The translations under genes and the position numbers were made by a program. Positions 27,091-35,825 of a DNA stretch of 64,000 nucleotides are shown piece after piece. Source of the stretch: Algoriphagus sp. A40 (GTDB lineage Bacteria; Bacteroidota; Bacteroidia; Cytophagales; Cyclobacteriaceae); the NCBI RefSeq assembly GCF_002002735.1, contig NZ_MUNY01000049.1:62001-126000 (forward strand), in the 5' to 3' direction. The notes under the pieces were generated by a model, which saw nothing but the letters and a program-made list of their open reading frames with translations, ran no database searches and was not told the DNA's origin. Each line of letters starts with the position of its first letter. Position 1 is the stretch's first letter.

Positions 27091-27372
27091 TTATCCTACG
27101 ATAAAAAAGTTTGCAGATGATGCTTTTTCTCTAATTTTCCTAGCTATTTGATACTCTTCTGAATTGTACCATTCCAAGGCTATTTCTTTGTTAGGAAATT
27201 CCAATAGAACCAAGCGGTCATAATTCCAAACCCCTTCCATAACCTGAACAGGATTTCCCCGAATCACAAACTTTCCGCCATAGGCCTCAACGCTGGCAGG
27301 AGTCAATTTTTTGTATTCTTCGTATAATGAGGCATCTTGAATAGTTACTTCTACTAAAACAAAAGCGGACAT
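27091..27372 (-). CDS. DUF1330 (ABM-like) protein
   Basis: 93 residues, ferredoxin-like dimeric alpha-beta barrel family. It shows VEVTIQDASLYEEYKKLTPASVEAYGG, RGNPVQVMEG and LLEFPNKEIALEWYNSEEYQIARKIRE, as in DUF1330 proteins. No catalytic role is established for the family. It starts 44 bp from uxaB on the other strand and could share its control region. Confidence 0.9.
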   Translation of the reverse strand: MSAFVLVEVTIQDASLYEEYKKLTPASVEAYGGKFVIRGNPVQVMEGVWNYDRLVLLEFPNKEIALEWYNSEEYQIARKIREKASSANFFIVG

Positions 27373-27416
27373 AGGGTTAATTTTTAGATTGACCCAAGTT
27401 GTTCAAAACTTCTAAT

Positions 27417-28724
27417 ATGGCAAATAGCAATATCCAAATACTTCAATTCGGTACTGGAAACTTCCTCAGGGCTTTTTTGGGATCCATGGTTCAAGACTTA
27501 AATGAACTTGGCAAACCATTGAATATCTGCATTATACAATCAACCTCAGGTAACACGATTGATAAACTGGCAGCCCAAAATTTTCAATATCATTTATTGG
27601 AAGCAGGATTCAAGAACGGACAAAAAGTCGAATCCATCAGAGAAATTACCTGTGTAAAGGACGGCTTGAAACTCCCTGATGAGGTCGAAAAGTTCTTCCA
27701 GTTCAGCAGCTCAACAAGTGTAAAATGGATCGTTTCCAATGTCACAGAGGCTGGAATGATCTGGAAAAATGAAGGCCCAATCGAAAAATTTGCGGAATCC
27801 TTTCCGGGACGTCTGACCCAATGGCTTTACAAAAGATTCCAGATTATCCCTCAGTCCGAGACCGTAATATTGCCCTGTGAGCTTCTCCCAAACAACGGAG
27901 ATCTTTTGAAAAATTTTGTTCTTGATCATGCCAAATCCTGGAACCTCTCCAAAGATTTTATTTCCTGGATAAATGAAAAAGTTATTTTCTTTAATTCACT
28001 GGTAGACAGAATTGTACCTGGATTTCCTTCACATCTTGATTTAAAGTTAAAAGACACAGATCCATTTCTCGTTCAAGCAGAACCTTATGCACTTTGGGCG
28101 ATTCAAGGGTCTGGGCCAGCAAAGACTAAACTTCCATTTCTGGGAAGCAAATCGGAGGTGATCTTGGCAGAAGACATCGCAGGATATTCCCTGAGGAAAG
28201 TCCGGATTCTCAATGCCTCCCACACAGCCATGACAGGACACGGTCTCCTGAATGGAATAGAAACGGTAGGTGAATGGATTGGAGATTCCAAAAGAGAACA
28301 ATTCCTCCTATCCATGATTTCAGAGGAAATCATTCCGACGATGGAATTGGATCAGATAGCCTTGGTGAAATACTCCGAAGAAGTGTTGGACAGGTTTAGA
28401 AACCCATTTGTATCCCACAAACTGAGCGATATTTCACTCAACAGCATCGCCAAACTAAAAAGCCGTCTCCTCCCAATCCTAGCTGATTATCATTCGAAAA
28501 ATGGACATTTCCCAGCTAAATTGAGTTCTTGTATGATTTCCATGATTTTATTTTACCTCAGAAATCCGGAGAAAATCAGGGACGGGCAGGAAATTAAATC
28601 CTGGTTTGAAGCCGATTCAAAAAATGAGACTGAACTCGAAAATCTCAAACTTGCCTTATATCAATGGCTTCAATTGGATTGGAATCCAGACTTCGATTCA
28701 GCTTATAGTAAATTGACTCAATAA
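27417..28724 (+). CDS. uxaB: Tagaturonate reductase (mannitol dehydrogenase family)
   Basis: NAD-dependent reductase converting D-tagaturonate to D-altronate. I chose the ATG at 27417 (MANSNIQILQFGTGNFLRAFL); the ORF reaches back to a TTG at 27399. 435 residues. An N-terminal Rossmann segment ILQFGTGNFLRAF is followed by SNVTEAGM. The C-terminal domain shows VRILNASHTAMTGHGLLNG, a region with the active-site Asn/His of this family. It is on the same strand as uxaA but separated by 1.2 kb with two opposite-strand genes, so it has its own promoter. Confidence 0.93.
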   Translation: MANSNIQILQFGTGNFLRAFLGSMVQDLNELGKPLNICIIQSTSGNTIDKLAAQNFQYHLLEAGFKNGQKVESIREITCVKDGLKLPDEVEKFFQFSSSTSVKWIVSNVTEAGMIWKNEGPIEKFAESFPGRLTQWLYKRFQIIPQSETVILPCELLPNNGDLLKNFVLDHAKSWNLSKDFISWINEKVIFFNSLVDRIVPGFPSHLDLKLKDTDPFLVQAEPYALWAIQGSGPAKTKLPFLGSKSEVILAEDIAGYSLRKVRILNASHTAMTGHGLLNGIETVGEWIGDSKREQFLLSMISEEIIPTMELDQIALVKYSEEVLDRFRNPFVSHKLSDISLNSIAKLKSRLLPILADYHSKNGHFPAKLSSCMISMILFYLRNPEKIRDGQEIKSWFEADSKNETELENLKLALYQWLQLDWNPDFDSAYSKLTQ

Positions 28725-28740
28725 GATAACAATCAAGAAG

Positions 28741-30129
28741 TTATTCAAATCCCATTCCAGCAGCATACCTTGTCTTTGCATAGGAAATTCTGAGTTTTGA
28801 GGCTAGCTCGTTGAGCGTCAGCCGAGAATCAAAAACCGAAACCTCCCGTGCATTGACAAGGAAAAGGCTTGATTCTCCGATTTCAAATCTGCGCATCTCT
28901 CCTGTCAAAAGTGCCTGCAGGCTTTTGACATTTTCTGTGAAAGTGAGCAGTTGTTGATTTACAATTGTCCAATTGTTCAATTCAGATTCGAGTTTGGTCC
29001 GTAGCTGGAGCTCTTTCAGATCTCGGGAGTTCTGCTTGAAATCCATTTTGGCTTTAGCTAATCCAACAGCTCCTCTGGACTTTCTCCACAAGAGTGGTGT
29101 GTAGACCGACAAGCCCCATTTGTAATTGTTTTCATAAAACTGAGACCCCTCAAATTGGGAAAAGGACTCCGCTAAAAAATTGTACTTAAGCTTAACTGTC
29201 GGAATAATTTGCTGCCCTTTCAGCCTTCTTTCCACATCCAAGCTTGCCAATTCGTAATCGGTCAACAGCAATTCCGGATGATTGGCAATTGCCATTCGCA
29301 ATTCGTCAAAATCAGGATTTAAAGCAAATTCATCAAACAACCCCTCCGGCACGATCTCATTTTCAAGGAGCATCGGCCTTCCACTTTCATCCCACAGGTA
29401 GGTGTTCAGTTCCTGGGTTGCAGCAAAGTAGGTGTTTTCGGCAGTCTGCAAGCGATACTGCCTGTTTAGCAATTGGGAAAAAGCTTCTACCGTATCAATC
29501 GCCGCAAGATCACCCTGTTCAAAGCTTATTTTGACGGAATTGAAGCGAAATCTGGCAAGCTCCACTCCTTCTTTCAGCACATTGAGATTCTCGTATGCCA
29601 AAGCCCAGCGCCAATACATATCTGTTGCGCCAAGATTCAACTCATTCAGGAGTTTGGTCCGCTCCACTTCGCTTGCCTGCTTGTAGATTTGTGCTTTTCG
29701 CAAAGCAGCCCTTCTTTCATCCAAGATAAGTCCCTGACCGAGATTGACCGAAGCCCCCGCAGAAAGCAGCCCACCCGAAGGAACCGTAGATTCGGGATTA
29801 AGGTATGATCCGGAATTTTGCTCAAAAGCCCCGTTAAGTTCTACTCCCATCCAGGTGGGAATACTTACGCCCGCCTCACGCTTGTCATAGTACGAGGATT
29901 CTTTGTAGTCCTTTGTATCCAGATTTCCATAGATCAAAGGATCAAAGCCACCTCTTGCCTGCCTCACTTCCATCTGTCCCATCCGCAGGTTCAGGTCTGC
30001 TTGTGCAGAAACCGGGTGATAAAGCCTCACCCACTCCATGTATTCTGCAAAATTCAGTCTGAGCGTGTCCTGAGCTTTGACAGAATAGGACAAAGAAATC
30101 ACCAATAAAACCAGTGTCAGTTTTTTCAT
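28741..30129 (-). CDS. TolC family outer-membrane efflux protein
   Basis: 462 residues with a signal peptide (ends YSVKAQ). Two halves of long alpha-helical hairpins and beta strands, with heptad-rich regions (for example RRAALRKAQIYKQASEVER and QNSRDLKELQLRTKLESEL), are typical of the TolC trimer subunit. It is last in the TetR-ABC-HlyD-TolC operon and its ATG overlaps the stop of the adaptor gene (ATGA). It should be the outer-membrane channel of this export system. The cargo is unknown. Confidence 0.92.
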   Translation of the reverse strand: MKKLTLVLLVISLSYSVKAQDTLRLNFAEYMEWVRLYHPVSAQADLNLRMGQMEVRQARGGFDPLIYGNLDTKDYKESSYYDKREAGVSIPTWMGVELNGAFEQNSGSYLNPESTVPSGGLLSAGASVNLGQGLILDERRAALRKAQIYKQASEVERTKLLNELNLGATDMYWRWALAYENLNVLKEGVELARFRFNSVKISFEQGDLAAIDTVEAFSQLLNRQYRLQTAENTYFAATQELNTYLWDESGRPMLLENEIVPEGLFDEFALNPDFDELRMAIANHPELLLTDYELASLDVERRLKGQQIIPTVKLKYNFLAESFSQFEGSQFYENNYKWGLSVYTPLLWRKSRGAVGLAKAKMDFKQNSRDLKELQLRTKLESELNNWTIVNQQLLTFTENVKSLQALLTGEMRRFEIGESSLFLVNAREVSVFDSRLTLNELASKLRISYAKTRYAAGMGFE

Positions 30130-31481
30130 TTTTTAGAGGAAACTGCTTGATCTTTCTGTTCTCTTGTATAATAATCTGCCGGGAAGCCATTGAGTTGACG
30201 CCAGATTTCATACCAAACCGGCACATCGTTGAGAATGGCAATTCCGTCTGCTCCCGATCCCATTCGAAGCAACTCTGGCCAGGCCTCCTCCTCCGGATCC
30301 TCAATTACCAAGACTCGATACTGATTATTTGGTCCGGCAAACTGATCGATAGCCACCACGACTCCCCCAAAAGTACCATTGGATATTTGGGGCCACCCTG
30401 AGAAAACAATCGCAGGCCAACCGTCAAAAATAAACCTGACTTTATTTCCTACTTTGATCAGGGGCAAATCCACCGGCTCAACATACATTTCCACAGCCAA
30501 ATCGGCATTTGCAGGCACAATATTGACGATTTCGTCCCCTTCCTTGATTGTCTCACCAATACCTACTTGGAGCGCCTTAGCTATATAACCATCCTGAGGA
30601 GCCAAAATATGTCTGTACCCGGTCCTTCGTTCATAATTCGAATATTGGTTTTCAAGTTTGGTCGTGCTCGCTTCTGCATCAAACTGTGAGGACATGGCAG
30701 TGTACATGTCCGATTCAGCTTTGGCAAGTTTGTCTTTGAAATCATTGTCAATGGCATCCAGGTCAATTCTGGCGGTAAGCAGCTCATTTTTGCTGCTCAG
30801 GTATTTATTTTCAGAGGAAATCAATTTTGCCTGAACTTCCTGGAATTTCAACTTTCGGGTTTCAAGATCTGTAAGTGACCTCAAACCTTCCTCGTATAGA
30901 TTCTCCGATCGCTCCAGTTGATATTTTCCGATATCAAAATTCACCTTTGCCTGCACTAACTCAATGCTGTCCGATTGGACTTTTAGCTCAGCCATGCGCA
31001 ATTTGTTTTCAGCTTGCTGCAGTCGGAGGATATTATTCTTCTGAAGTGCATCAATTTGGTCTTTTAGCGCCCCAACTTTATCTCCGTAAGACTGCGCAGA
31101 TAGCGCTTTGGCATCCACTTGCATTTGGGTTCTGGGTAAAAGCAGGGAGTCAAAGTACTCATCTTTCACTTCAGAAATCCTCAAAATCGTATCCCCTTTG
31201 GACACAAAGTCACCTTCAGCTACATACCAAGCCTCAATCCTTCCTGCCAAAATGGAATGGATAGTCTGAGGTCTTTGGTCAGGCCGGAGGGCCGTAACAT
31301 AACCTTTCGATCGAATATTCTGTGTCCAGGGAACGAAAAGCATGATAAAAGCGGCAATCAATATCCCTGTAAGAATCCGAACCTTTCGCTGGCTTTCCTT
31401 GAGAGGAAGCGTCATCACCAGACTTTTGGATCCACTAAAAGGAATGGAATCCGGTATCTTATTGTGTGAAATATTCAACAT
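30126..31481 (-). CDS. HlyD family periplasmic adaptor
   Basis: 451 residues. A short cytoplasmic N-terminus and one membrane segment (about residues 36-53) are followed by a lipoyl-like half (GRIEAWYVAEGDFVSKGDTIL), a long coiled-coil hairpin (about residues 110-275, many Gln/Glu/Lys heptads), the second lipoyl half (RHILAPQDGYIAKA), and a beta-barrel. The gene starts 4 bp after the ABC gene ends. It links the inner-membrane ABC protein to TolC. Confidence 0.93.
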   Translation of the reverse strand: MLNISHNKIPDSIPFSGSKSLVMTLPLKESQRKVRILTGILIAAFIMLFVPWTQNIRSKGYVTALRPDQRPQTIHSILAGRIEAWYVAEGDFVSKGDTILRISEVKDEYFDSLLLPRTQMQVDAKALSAQSYGDKVGALKDQIDALQKNNILRLQQAENKLRMAELKVQSDSIELVQAKVNFDIGKYQLERSENLYEEGLRSLTDLETRKLKFQEVQAKLISSENKYLSSKNELLTARIDLDAIDNDFKDKLAKAESDMYTAMSSQFDAEASTTKLENQYSNYERRTGYRHILAPQDGYIAKALQVGIGETIKEGDEIVNIVPANADLAVEMYVEPVDLPLIKVGNKVRFIFDGWPAIVFSGWPQISNGTFGGVVVAIDQFAGPNNQYRVLVIEDPEEEAWPELLRMGSGADGIAILNDVPVWYEIWRQLNGFPADYYTREQKDQAVSSKK

Positions 31482-31485
31482 GGCC

Positions 31486-33183
31486 TCAATCTTTTAATTT
31501 TTTGAACTCAGCGTAGCTGCCTTTAAATGTGATTTTGCCTTCACTCATGACTATCACTTCATCGGCCCGACTTAAGGCTTCCTCATCGTAAGCAATCATA
31601 AGCAAGGTCCAGTTTCCTTTAAAAATGTAATCAAACACCCGTGTCCGGACTTCCGGTTCGACGAATTGGAGGACATTTTCCATAATCAATCCTTTGGGTT
31701 GATCAACAAAACCCCTTGCCAACAAAATTTTTTGTGCCAAGGATTTGGAAAGTCCTTTGCCCTCAGGCTGGAGCATCGCATCCAAACCCAATGGCAGCCG
31801 GTACAAATACTCCTTCAGCCCAACCAAATCCAGGATGTATTCCAAATGACTTTGATCAAAATCCCTCCCGACCAGGATGTTTTCCCGGATAGATCCGTGA
31901 AAAATCTCCTGCAGCTCCAAAATTTCCCCTACAATTCCACGATACTTTTCAAGATTGATGTATTCCAGGGAAAGGTCATTGACCGAAACGGTACCTTCAT
32001 ATTCCTCATAAAGCCCCGAAAACAGGGCCAAAAGTGAACTTTTTCCGCTTCCACTTTTACCGGTAACCACTACTTTTTTCCCAGCTTCCACAGTCAGACT
32101 GACTCCTTTCAAAACCGGTTCATTAGCATCCTGAGGTTGAAAAACCACATTTTCCATCCGGTATTTCAAGCCTTCAGGACTCGCCGTGACGATTTTTTCG
32201 GTAGGGCTGTGATGCTCAAGTTCCAGATCCATCACCTGCCCGAGTTTTTCCACCGCAACCAGGGTGTCGTAAACAGTTTCCAAGGATAGAATTAGTTTTT
32301 CGACGGAATTAATCACCAACACGATGATCACTTCCGCTGCCACAAACTGTCCGATGGAAATCTGGTCATTGATTAGCAACAAACTTCCGGCAATCAGTAA
32401 ACTAGTGATAATAAAAACCTTAAATCCAATCATTACTTTGTATTGGAAAATCAACACGGAAAAGTGCTTGGACCTGAATTCAACATACTTTTGGATCAGT
32501 TTGTCCGCTCTCAAAATGGGCAAGCGGGTACTTCCGACCAACTTGAAAGAGTTTAAGGTACGCCCAACCTCCTCCAGCCAAAAGGCCGTTTGGTATTTGT
32601 AAGTGGATTCTTTCAGTGCAGTATCCATACCCCTGGGACCAGAGAAATAGAAAATCAATACCAAAATCCCGATCAGAACAATTCCAAAAATGATAAATGT
32701 CGGATGGTAGATCGACAGCAAAAGCAAACCAAAAAATACTTGGAGCAATGCCGAGGAAAACTCAATGAGAATCTTGGCAAGCCCTTTTTGCAGATTGACT
32801 GTTTCAAAAAATCGGTTTACAATCTCAGGGGCATATTGGCCATGCATGATTTCTGTCTTCACTTTGGGAAGCCGGTAAGCCAGAGAAAGTCCAGATTTGG
32901 AAAAAATCCTCTGCTGAAGCTTCTCCATGATGTGGAGCTGTGATATCTGCAAAAATCCACTGAATACCACCCCCAATCCTACTATGATGACCAAGATAAT
33001 CCAGGAGGTACTGATTCTACCACCCAAGATAAAATTCAATATCGCCTGAATCCCCAAGGGTAAGGAAAGCGTGATCAAACCATTGAGAATGGCATAAAAA
33101 TATATCGCATAGACTTGGTTCTTTTCCTCCTTCAGCAACCCAAAAAATCGCTTAATAGGAGTCATTTCTGGATGATTAGGCAT
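31486..33183 (-). CDS. ABC transporter permease/ATPase with degenerate nucleotide-binding motifs
   Basis: Half-size exporter of 565 residues when begun at the ATG at 33183 (8-bp overlap with tetR). No C39 peptidase domain is present. Membrane segments span residues about 20-300. In the nucleotide-binding domain Walker A is intact (TGKSGSGKSSLL). The signature is GLSKSLAQK instead of LSGGQ, Walker B is GLIMEN (Met where Asp is expected, Glu kept), the SALD-type D-loop reads LQFVEP, the Q-loop Gln appears as Glu (ILELQEIF), and the H-loop His is Tyr (MIAYDEE). It may still bind ATP but hydrolysis looks weak or cooperative. The frame is open throughout, so it is not a pseudogene. Confidence 0.9.
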   Translation of the reverse strand: MPNHPEMTPIKRFFGLLKEEKNQVYAIYFYAILNGLITLSLPLGIQAILNFILGGRISTSWIILVIIVGLGVVFSGFLQISQLHIMEKLQQRIFSKSGLSLAYRLPKVKTEIMHGQYAPEIVNRFFETVNLQKGLAKILIEFSSALLQVFFGLLLLSIYHPTFIIFGIVLIGILVLIFYFSGPRGMDTALKESTYKYQTAFWLEEVGRTLNSFKLVGSTRLPILRADKLIQKYVEFRSKHFSVLIFQYKVMIGFKVFIITSLLIAGSLLLINDQISIGQFVAAEVIIVLVINSVEKLILSLETVYDTLVAVEKLGQVMDLELEHHSPTEKIVTASPEGLKYRMENVVFQPQDANEPVLKGVSLTVEAGKKVVVTGKSGSGKSSLLALFSGLYEEYEGTVSVNDLSLEYINLEKYRGIVGEILELQEIFHGSIRENILVGRDFDQSHLEYILDLVGLKEYLYRLPLGLDAMLQPEGKGLSKSLAQKILLARGFVDQPKGLIMENVLQFVEPEVRTRVFDYIFKGNWTLLMIAYDEEALSRADEVIVMSEGKITFKGSYAEFKKLKD

Positions 33184-33853
33184 TGGAAATCGCTTTAAAT
33201 ACGAGTTGGTAAAAGAATTGAAAACGCTCGCTCCCTTCATGTTTTGTCTCGGTCATCCCTGGAAGATGGACAGAATGGAAGGATTGCAGCAAACTGGACT
33301 CCATGACTGTGGAAACCAATGTCTTGGGGAATTTGTATTCCGGATTGATCTCTCGGATGATGGCAGCTAGTCTTTCTCCAAAGCGGTACACTTGGGCGAA
33401 AATTCCAGATTCGTGCTCCATGTCCACTGTTTTGGTTAGATACCCTTTAATGGACTCATTGATTACAAGCTTTCGGAGAAGTTTGGGATCCAAATATTCG
33501 TTTTCAAGGTAAACAGGTCCATCCACCATCAGACGGATCCCAATTCCGAGTCGCTCCGAAGGATCTTTGATGTTTGAAGTTGCGAATACAAGATTGTGCT
33601 CCATCCATGCCCAATACCAGGCGCATAGGTAAAGCAAAATCATGTGCTTGTTTTCAAAATACCGATAGATCGCAGCTTCTGTACTTCCGATTCGTTGGGC
33701 CAGTTTTTTAAAAGTAAACAGCTCGATCCCGATTTCCTGGATCATTTGACTGCCTTCCCTGACTATCAAAACTCCCAAATCAGAGCTGAAAGGCTCTTTG
33801 AAATAGAGATTTGGACTGACGTCTACCCGGATTTTCTTTAAAATTGCTTCCAT
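33176..33853 (-). CDS. TetR family transcriptional regulator of the efflux operon
   Basis: 225 residues. The N-terminal helix-turn-helix is about residues 40-70 (GIELFTFKKLAQRIGSTEAA followed by IYRYFENKHMIL), typical of TetR proteins. The remainder is a helical ligand domain with aromatic residues near 80-90 (WYWAWMEHN). It is first in the operon with the ABC, HlyD and TolC genes, overlapping the ABC gene's start. A perfect palindrome 64 bp upstream of its start codon is the best candidate operator, implying autorepression. The ligand is unknown. Confidence 0.92.
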   Translation of the reverse strand: MEAILKKIRVDVSPNLYFKEPFSSDLGVLIVREGSQMIQEIGIELFTFKKLAQRIGSTEAAIYRYFENKHMILLYLCAWYWAWMEHNLVFATSNIKDPSERLGIGIRLMVDGPVYLENEYLDPKLLRKLVINESIKGYLTKTVDMEHESGIFAQVYRFGERLAAIIREINPEYKFPKTLVSTVMESSLLQSFHSVHLPGMTETKHEGSERFQFFYQLVFKAISNA

Positions 33854-33916
33854 CCTTCAAAAGAAAATTGTTCATTCCTAACGAACTGAAGTTCAAAAAG
33901 TTTGTAATCCATTTGA

Positions 33917-33939
33917 TTTTGTTAGTAACACTAACAAAA
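33917..33939. promoter_or_regulatory. Perfect palindrome, probable TetR operator
   Basis: Two half-sites, TTTTGTTAGT and ACTAACAAAA, are exact inverted repeats around a 3-bp spacer (AAC), 23 bp in all. It sits upstream of tetR and the efflux genes where TetR-family operators lie. Perfect symmetry of a 10-bp half-site is very unlikely by chance. I see no second copy elsewhere in the window. Confidence 0.75.
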
Positions 33940-33945
33940 GGATTT

Positions 33946-34314
33946 TTACTTTATAGATTTCAAAGCCTTGGTAATCAACACTTCCATAGGAATTATGTTC
34001 AGGCTCGCTTCATTTGTTGCCTCCAGGAAAACAGGGGGAGCGCAATTTGCCCTGTAAGCCTCCATCCATCGGAGAGCGCAAAGACACCATTTATCGCCGG
34101 GTTTTAGACCAGGGAAAAGAAATTCAGGCCTTGGTGTAGTCAAATCATTTCCCCTACTTTTTGAAAAAATCAAAAACTCCTCCGTCATCTCCGCACAAAC
34201 AGTATGGGTACCTGAATCCTCGGCGCCGGTTTCACAGCAACCGTTCCGATAAAACCCAGTCATCGGAGCCGTGCTGCATGCTACTAATTCTTCACCAAAA
34301 ACATTTTTAGCCAT
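33946..34314 (-). CDS. DUF2237 family protein
   Basis: 122 residues matching DUF2237: VFGEELVACSTAPMTGFYRNGCC, HTVCAEMTEEFL, PGLKPGDKWCLCALRW and the EAYRANCAPPV tail. The seven Cys residues, including adjacent CC and CLC groups, are typical and may bind metal. No function is established. It ends 7 bp from the palindrome and is probably unconnected with the efflux operon. Confidence 0.93.
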   Translation of the reverse strand: MAKNVFGEELVACSTAPMTGFYRNGCCETGAEDSGTHTVCAEMTEEFLIFSKSRGNDLTTPRPEFLFPGLKPGDKWCLCALRWMEAYRANCAPPVFLEATNEASLNIIPMEVLITKALKSIK

Positions 34315-34393
34315 TGCGCAAAGGATTAAAAGTGTTCGAATTCAAATTGACTTCAGAGGCAGTTTAAAGCTCCTAAAATCCAAATCCCTGAAA

Positions 34394-34765
34394 TCAGGAT
34401 CCCTTAAATTTCAGCTTTCCCAAGCCGTAGAGGTAAAGCACTTTGGAATACCTCAGCATCGCAGGTAATAATACAATATTCAAAACAACCATGGTGGTCA
34501 GGTACATCCAAAGTTCAGGAACTTCAATCAGGACATTGATTGCTGTGAGAGAAGTGATCACCAATGCAACTGAAAAAGCATAGCTGATGTACATCGCACC
34601 ATAATAAAAATCGGGTTCAGGAATAAAGTTGGCGCCACAGATTGTGCAGGTTTTGTTTACTTCCGACAGTTTTTGGAAGCTCAGCACACTCACTGAAAAC
34701 AGTTTTCCTTCTCGGCATTGCGGACATTTGGCTCCTGCCATCGCTAAACTCAAGCTTTTGGACAT
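34394..34765 (-). CDS. DUF983 membrane protein
   Basis: Start placed at the ATG at 34765 (MSKSLSLAMAGAKCPQC); the ORF extends to a TTG at 34780. 123 residues. An N-terminal zinc-ribbon-like part has CPQC and CTICG, followed by two membrane segments (about residues 56-78 and 85-105). DUF983 proteins occur near cytochrome oxidase genes in proteobacteria but in Bacteroidota they are scattered. The function is unknown. Confidence 0.9.
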   Translation of the reverse strand: MSKSLSLAMAGAKCPQCREGKLFSVSVLSFQKLSEVNKTCTICGANFIPEPDFYYGAMYISYAFSVALVITSLTAINVLIEVPELWMYLTTMVVLNIVLLPAMLRYSKVLYLYGLGKLKFKGS

Positions 34766-34890
34766 GCTTTTTTGTTGCAAATTAAATCAGAAATTCATTT
34801 CCAAACGTGATCAAAATCACCCTATCTCCACGTTAAAAAATAAATTGAAATCAGGTGAAATGAAAAATGGAGCCTTTTTAGCCCCATTTT

Positions 34891-35094
34891 TTATCTGAAT
34901 TCTTCCAAGTCGTAATCTTTTCCTTTGCCCCATTGCAACAGCTCGTGTATGGTATAAAACTCCAGCGTATCGAGGTCTTTGATTTTGAAATTATCTCCGG
35001 AAAGCCGGGACATTATCTCTATGGTCCGGATTTCTCCCTGATTGACAAGACGATAAACTCTACCCACCCGAAGGTTGTCCAATGCAATCGGCAT
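34891..35094 (-). CDS. Hypothetical small protein, 67 aa
   Basis: 67 residues, soluble, with a beta-rich start (LRVGRVYRLVNQGEIRTIEIMSRL) and an acidic tail. I recognise no family. Its ATG shares one base with the stop of the upstream DUF4920 gene (TGATG), which supports real translation in the same operon. Confidence 0.7.
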   Translation of the reverse strand: MPIALDNLRVGRVYRLVNQGEIRTIEIMSRLSGDNFKIKDLDTLEFYTIHELLQWGKGKDYDLEEFR

Positions 35095-35609
35095 CAGGCT
35101 TTGGGCTTTATCTTGACTCCGGTCGCTTCAAAACTGATTTTTTTCTCAGGCTCCGTGATCGCTTCCACTTCTTCTTTGGATTTCCCCTGATCTTCGGCAT
35201 AATGTCTCAGGGTTTCCACGTCAGTCTCGGTCAGCGTGGCAACTCCCTCCATCACAATCGGGAATCCCTGAGAATTGGTTGGCAAGAAAAATCCATAGTC
35301 CTTGAATGTCACCCGCATGGATTCACCGCCAGGCAATTCCATCGAAAACCAACAGCCTTTTTTGGTACAAACCTCTTTGATTTCTCCCGAAATTTTCCCG
35401 TTAAATGTACCCTGAGCTTCCACTGCGGAAACCATTTCTGAAGTGCTCGCCACCTTTTCAACTTCTATGATATTTCCGTAGTTACCCGGGACAATCTCAG
35501 CTTCACCCACGACATCATAGGTTGTCTTTTGGGTTTCTTCTGTCTTTTGCTGGCAGGAGAAAGTGGATACGCCGGTCAAAAGAGCGATAATCAAAAATGA
35601 CTTTTTCAT
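35094..35609 (-). CDS. DUF4920 lipoprotein
   Basis: Start at the ATG at 35609 (MKKSFLIIALLTGVSTFSCQ), giving 171 residues with a lipobox (TFSC). The ORF itself runs on to 35762 but that part has no signal. The mature part holds the DUF4920 core: GTFNGKISGEIKEVCTKKGC, WFSMELPGGESMRVTFKDYG and FPIVMEGVATLTETDVETLR. The two Cys residues (VCTKKGCW) could bind metal. Function is unknown. It diverges from the SerA fusion gene and is coupled to the 67-residue gene. Confidence 0.9.
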   Translation of the reverse strand: MKKSFLIIALLTGVSTFSCQQKTEETQKTTYDVVGEAEIVPGNYGNIIEVEKVASTSEMVSAVEAQGTFNGKISGEIKEVCTKKGCWFSMELPGGESMRVTFKDYGFFLPTNSQGFPIVMEGVATLTETDVETLRHYAEDQGKSKEEVEAITEPEKKISFEATGVKIKPKA

Positions 35610-35825
35610 GGGACTTTTATTTTTTTCAAAATTAACCCAAAAGCCGGTTTGGGAAAACTCATTTGTGATTTCTGTACAAAATCGATTGCAAACGCTTATT
35701 TCCAATAGAATGATTGGTGATTTTTCAAACATGAAAAACTTTTCGATTAATTCTTGCAACAAACCTCCAATTTTTTTAACAATCCTGTAATTTTACCTAC
35801 TCAAAGACCTATTGACCCTGCACTC

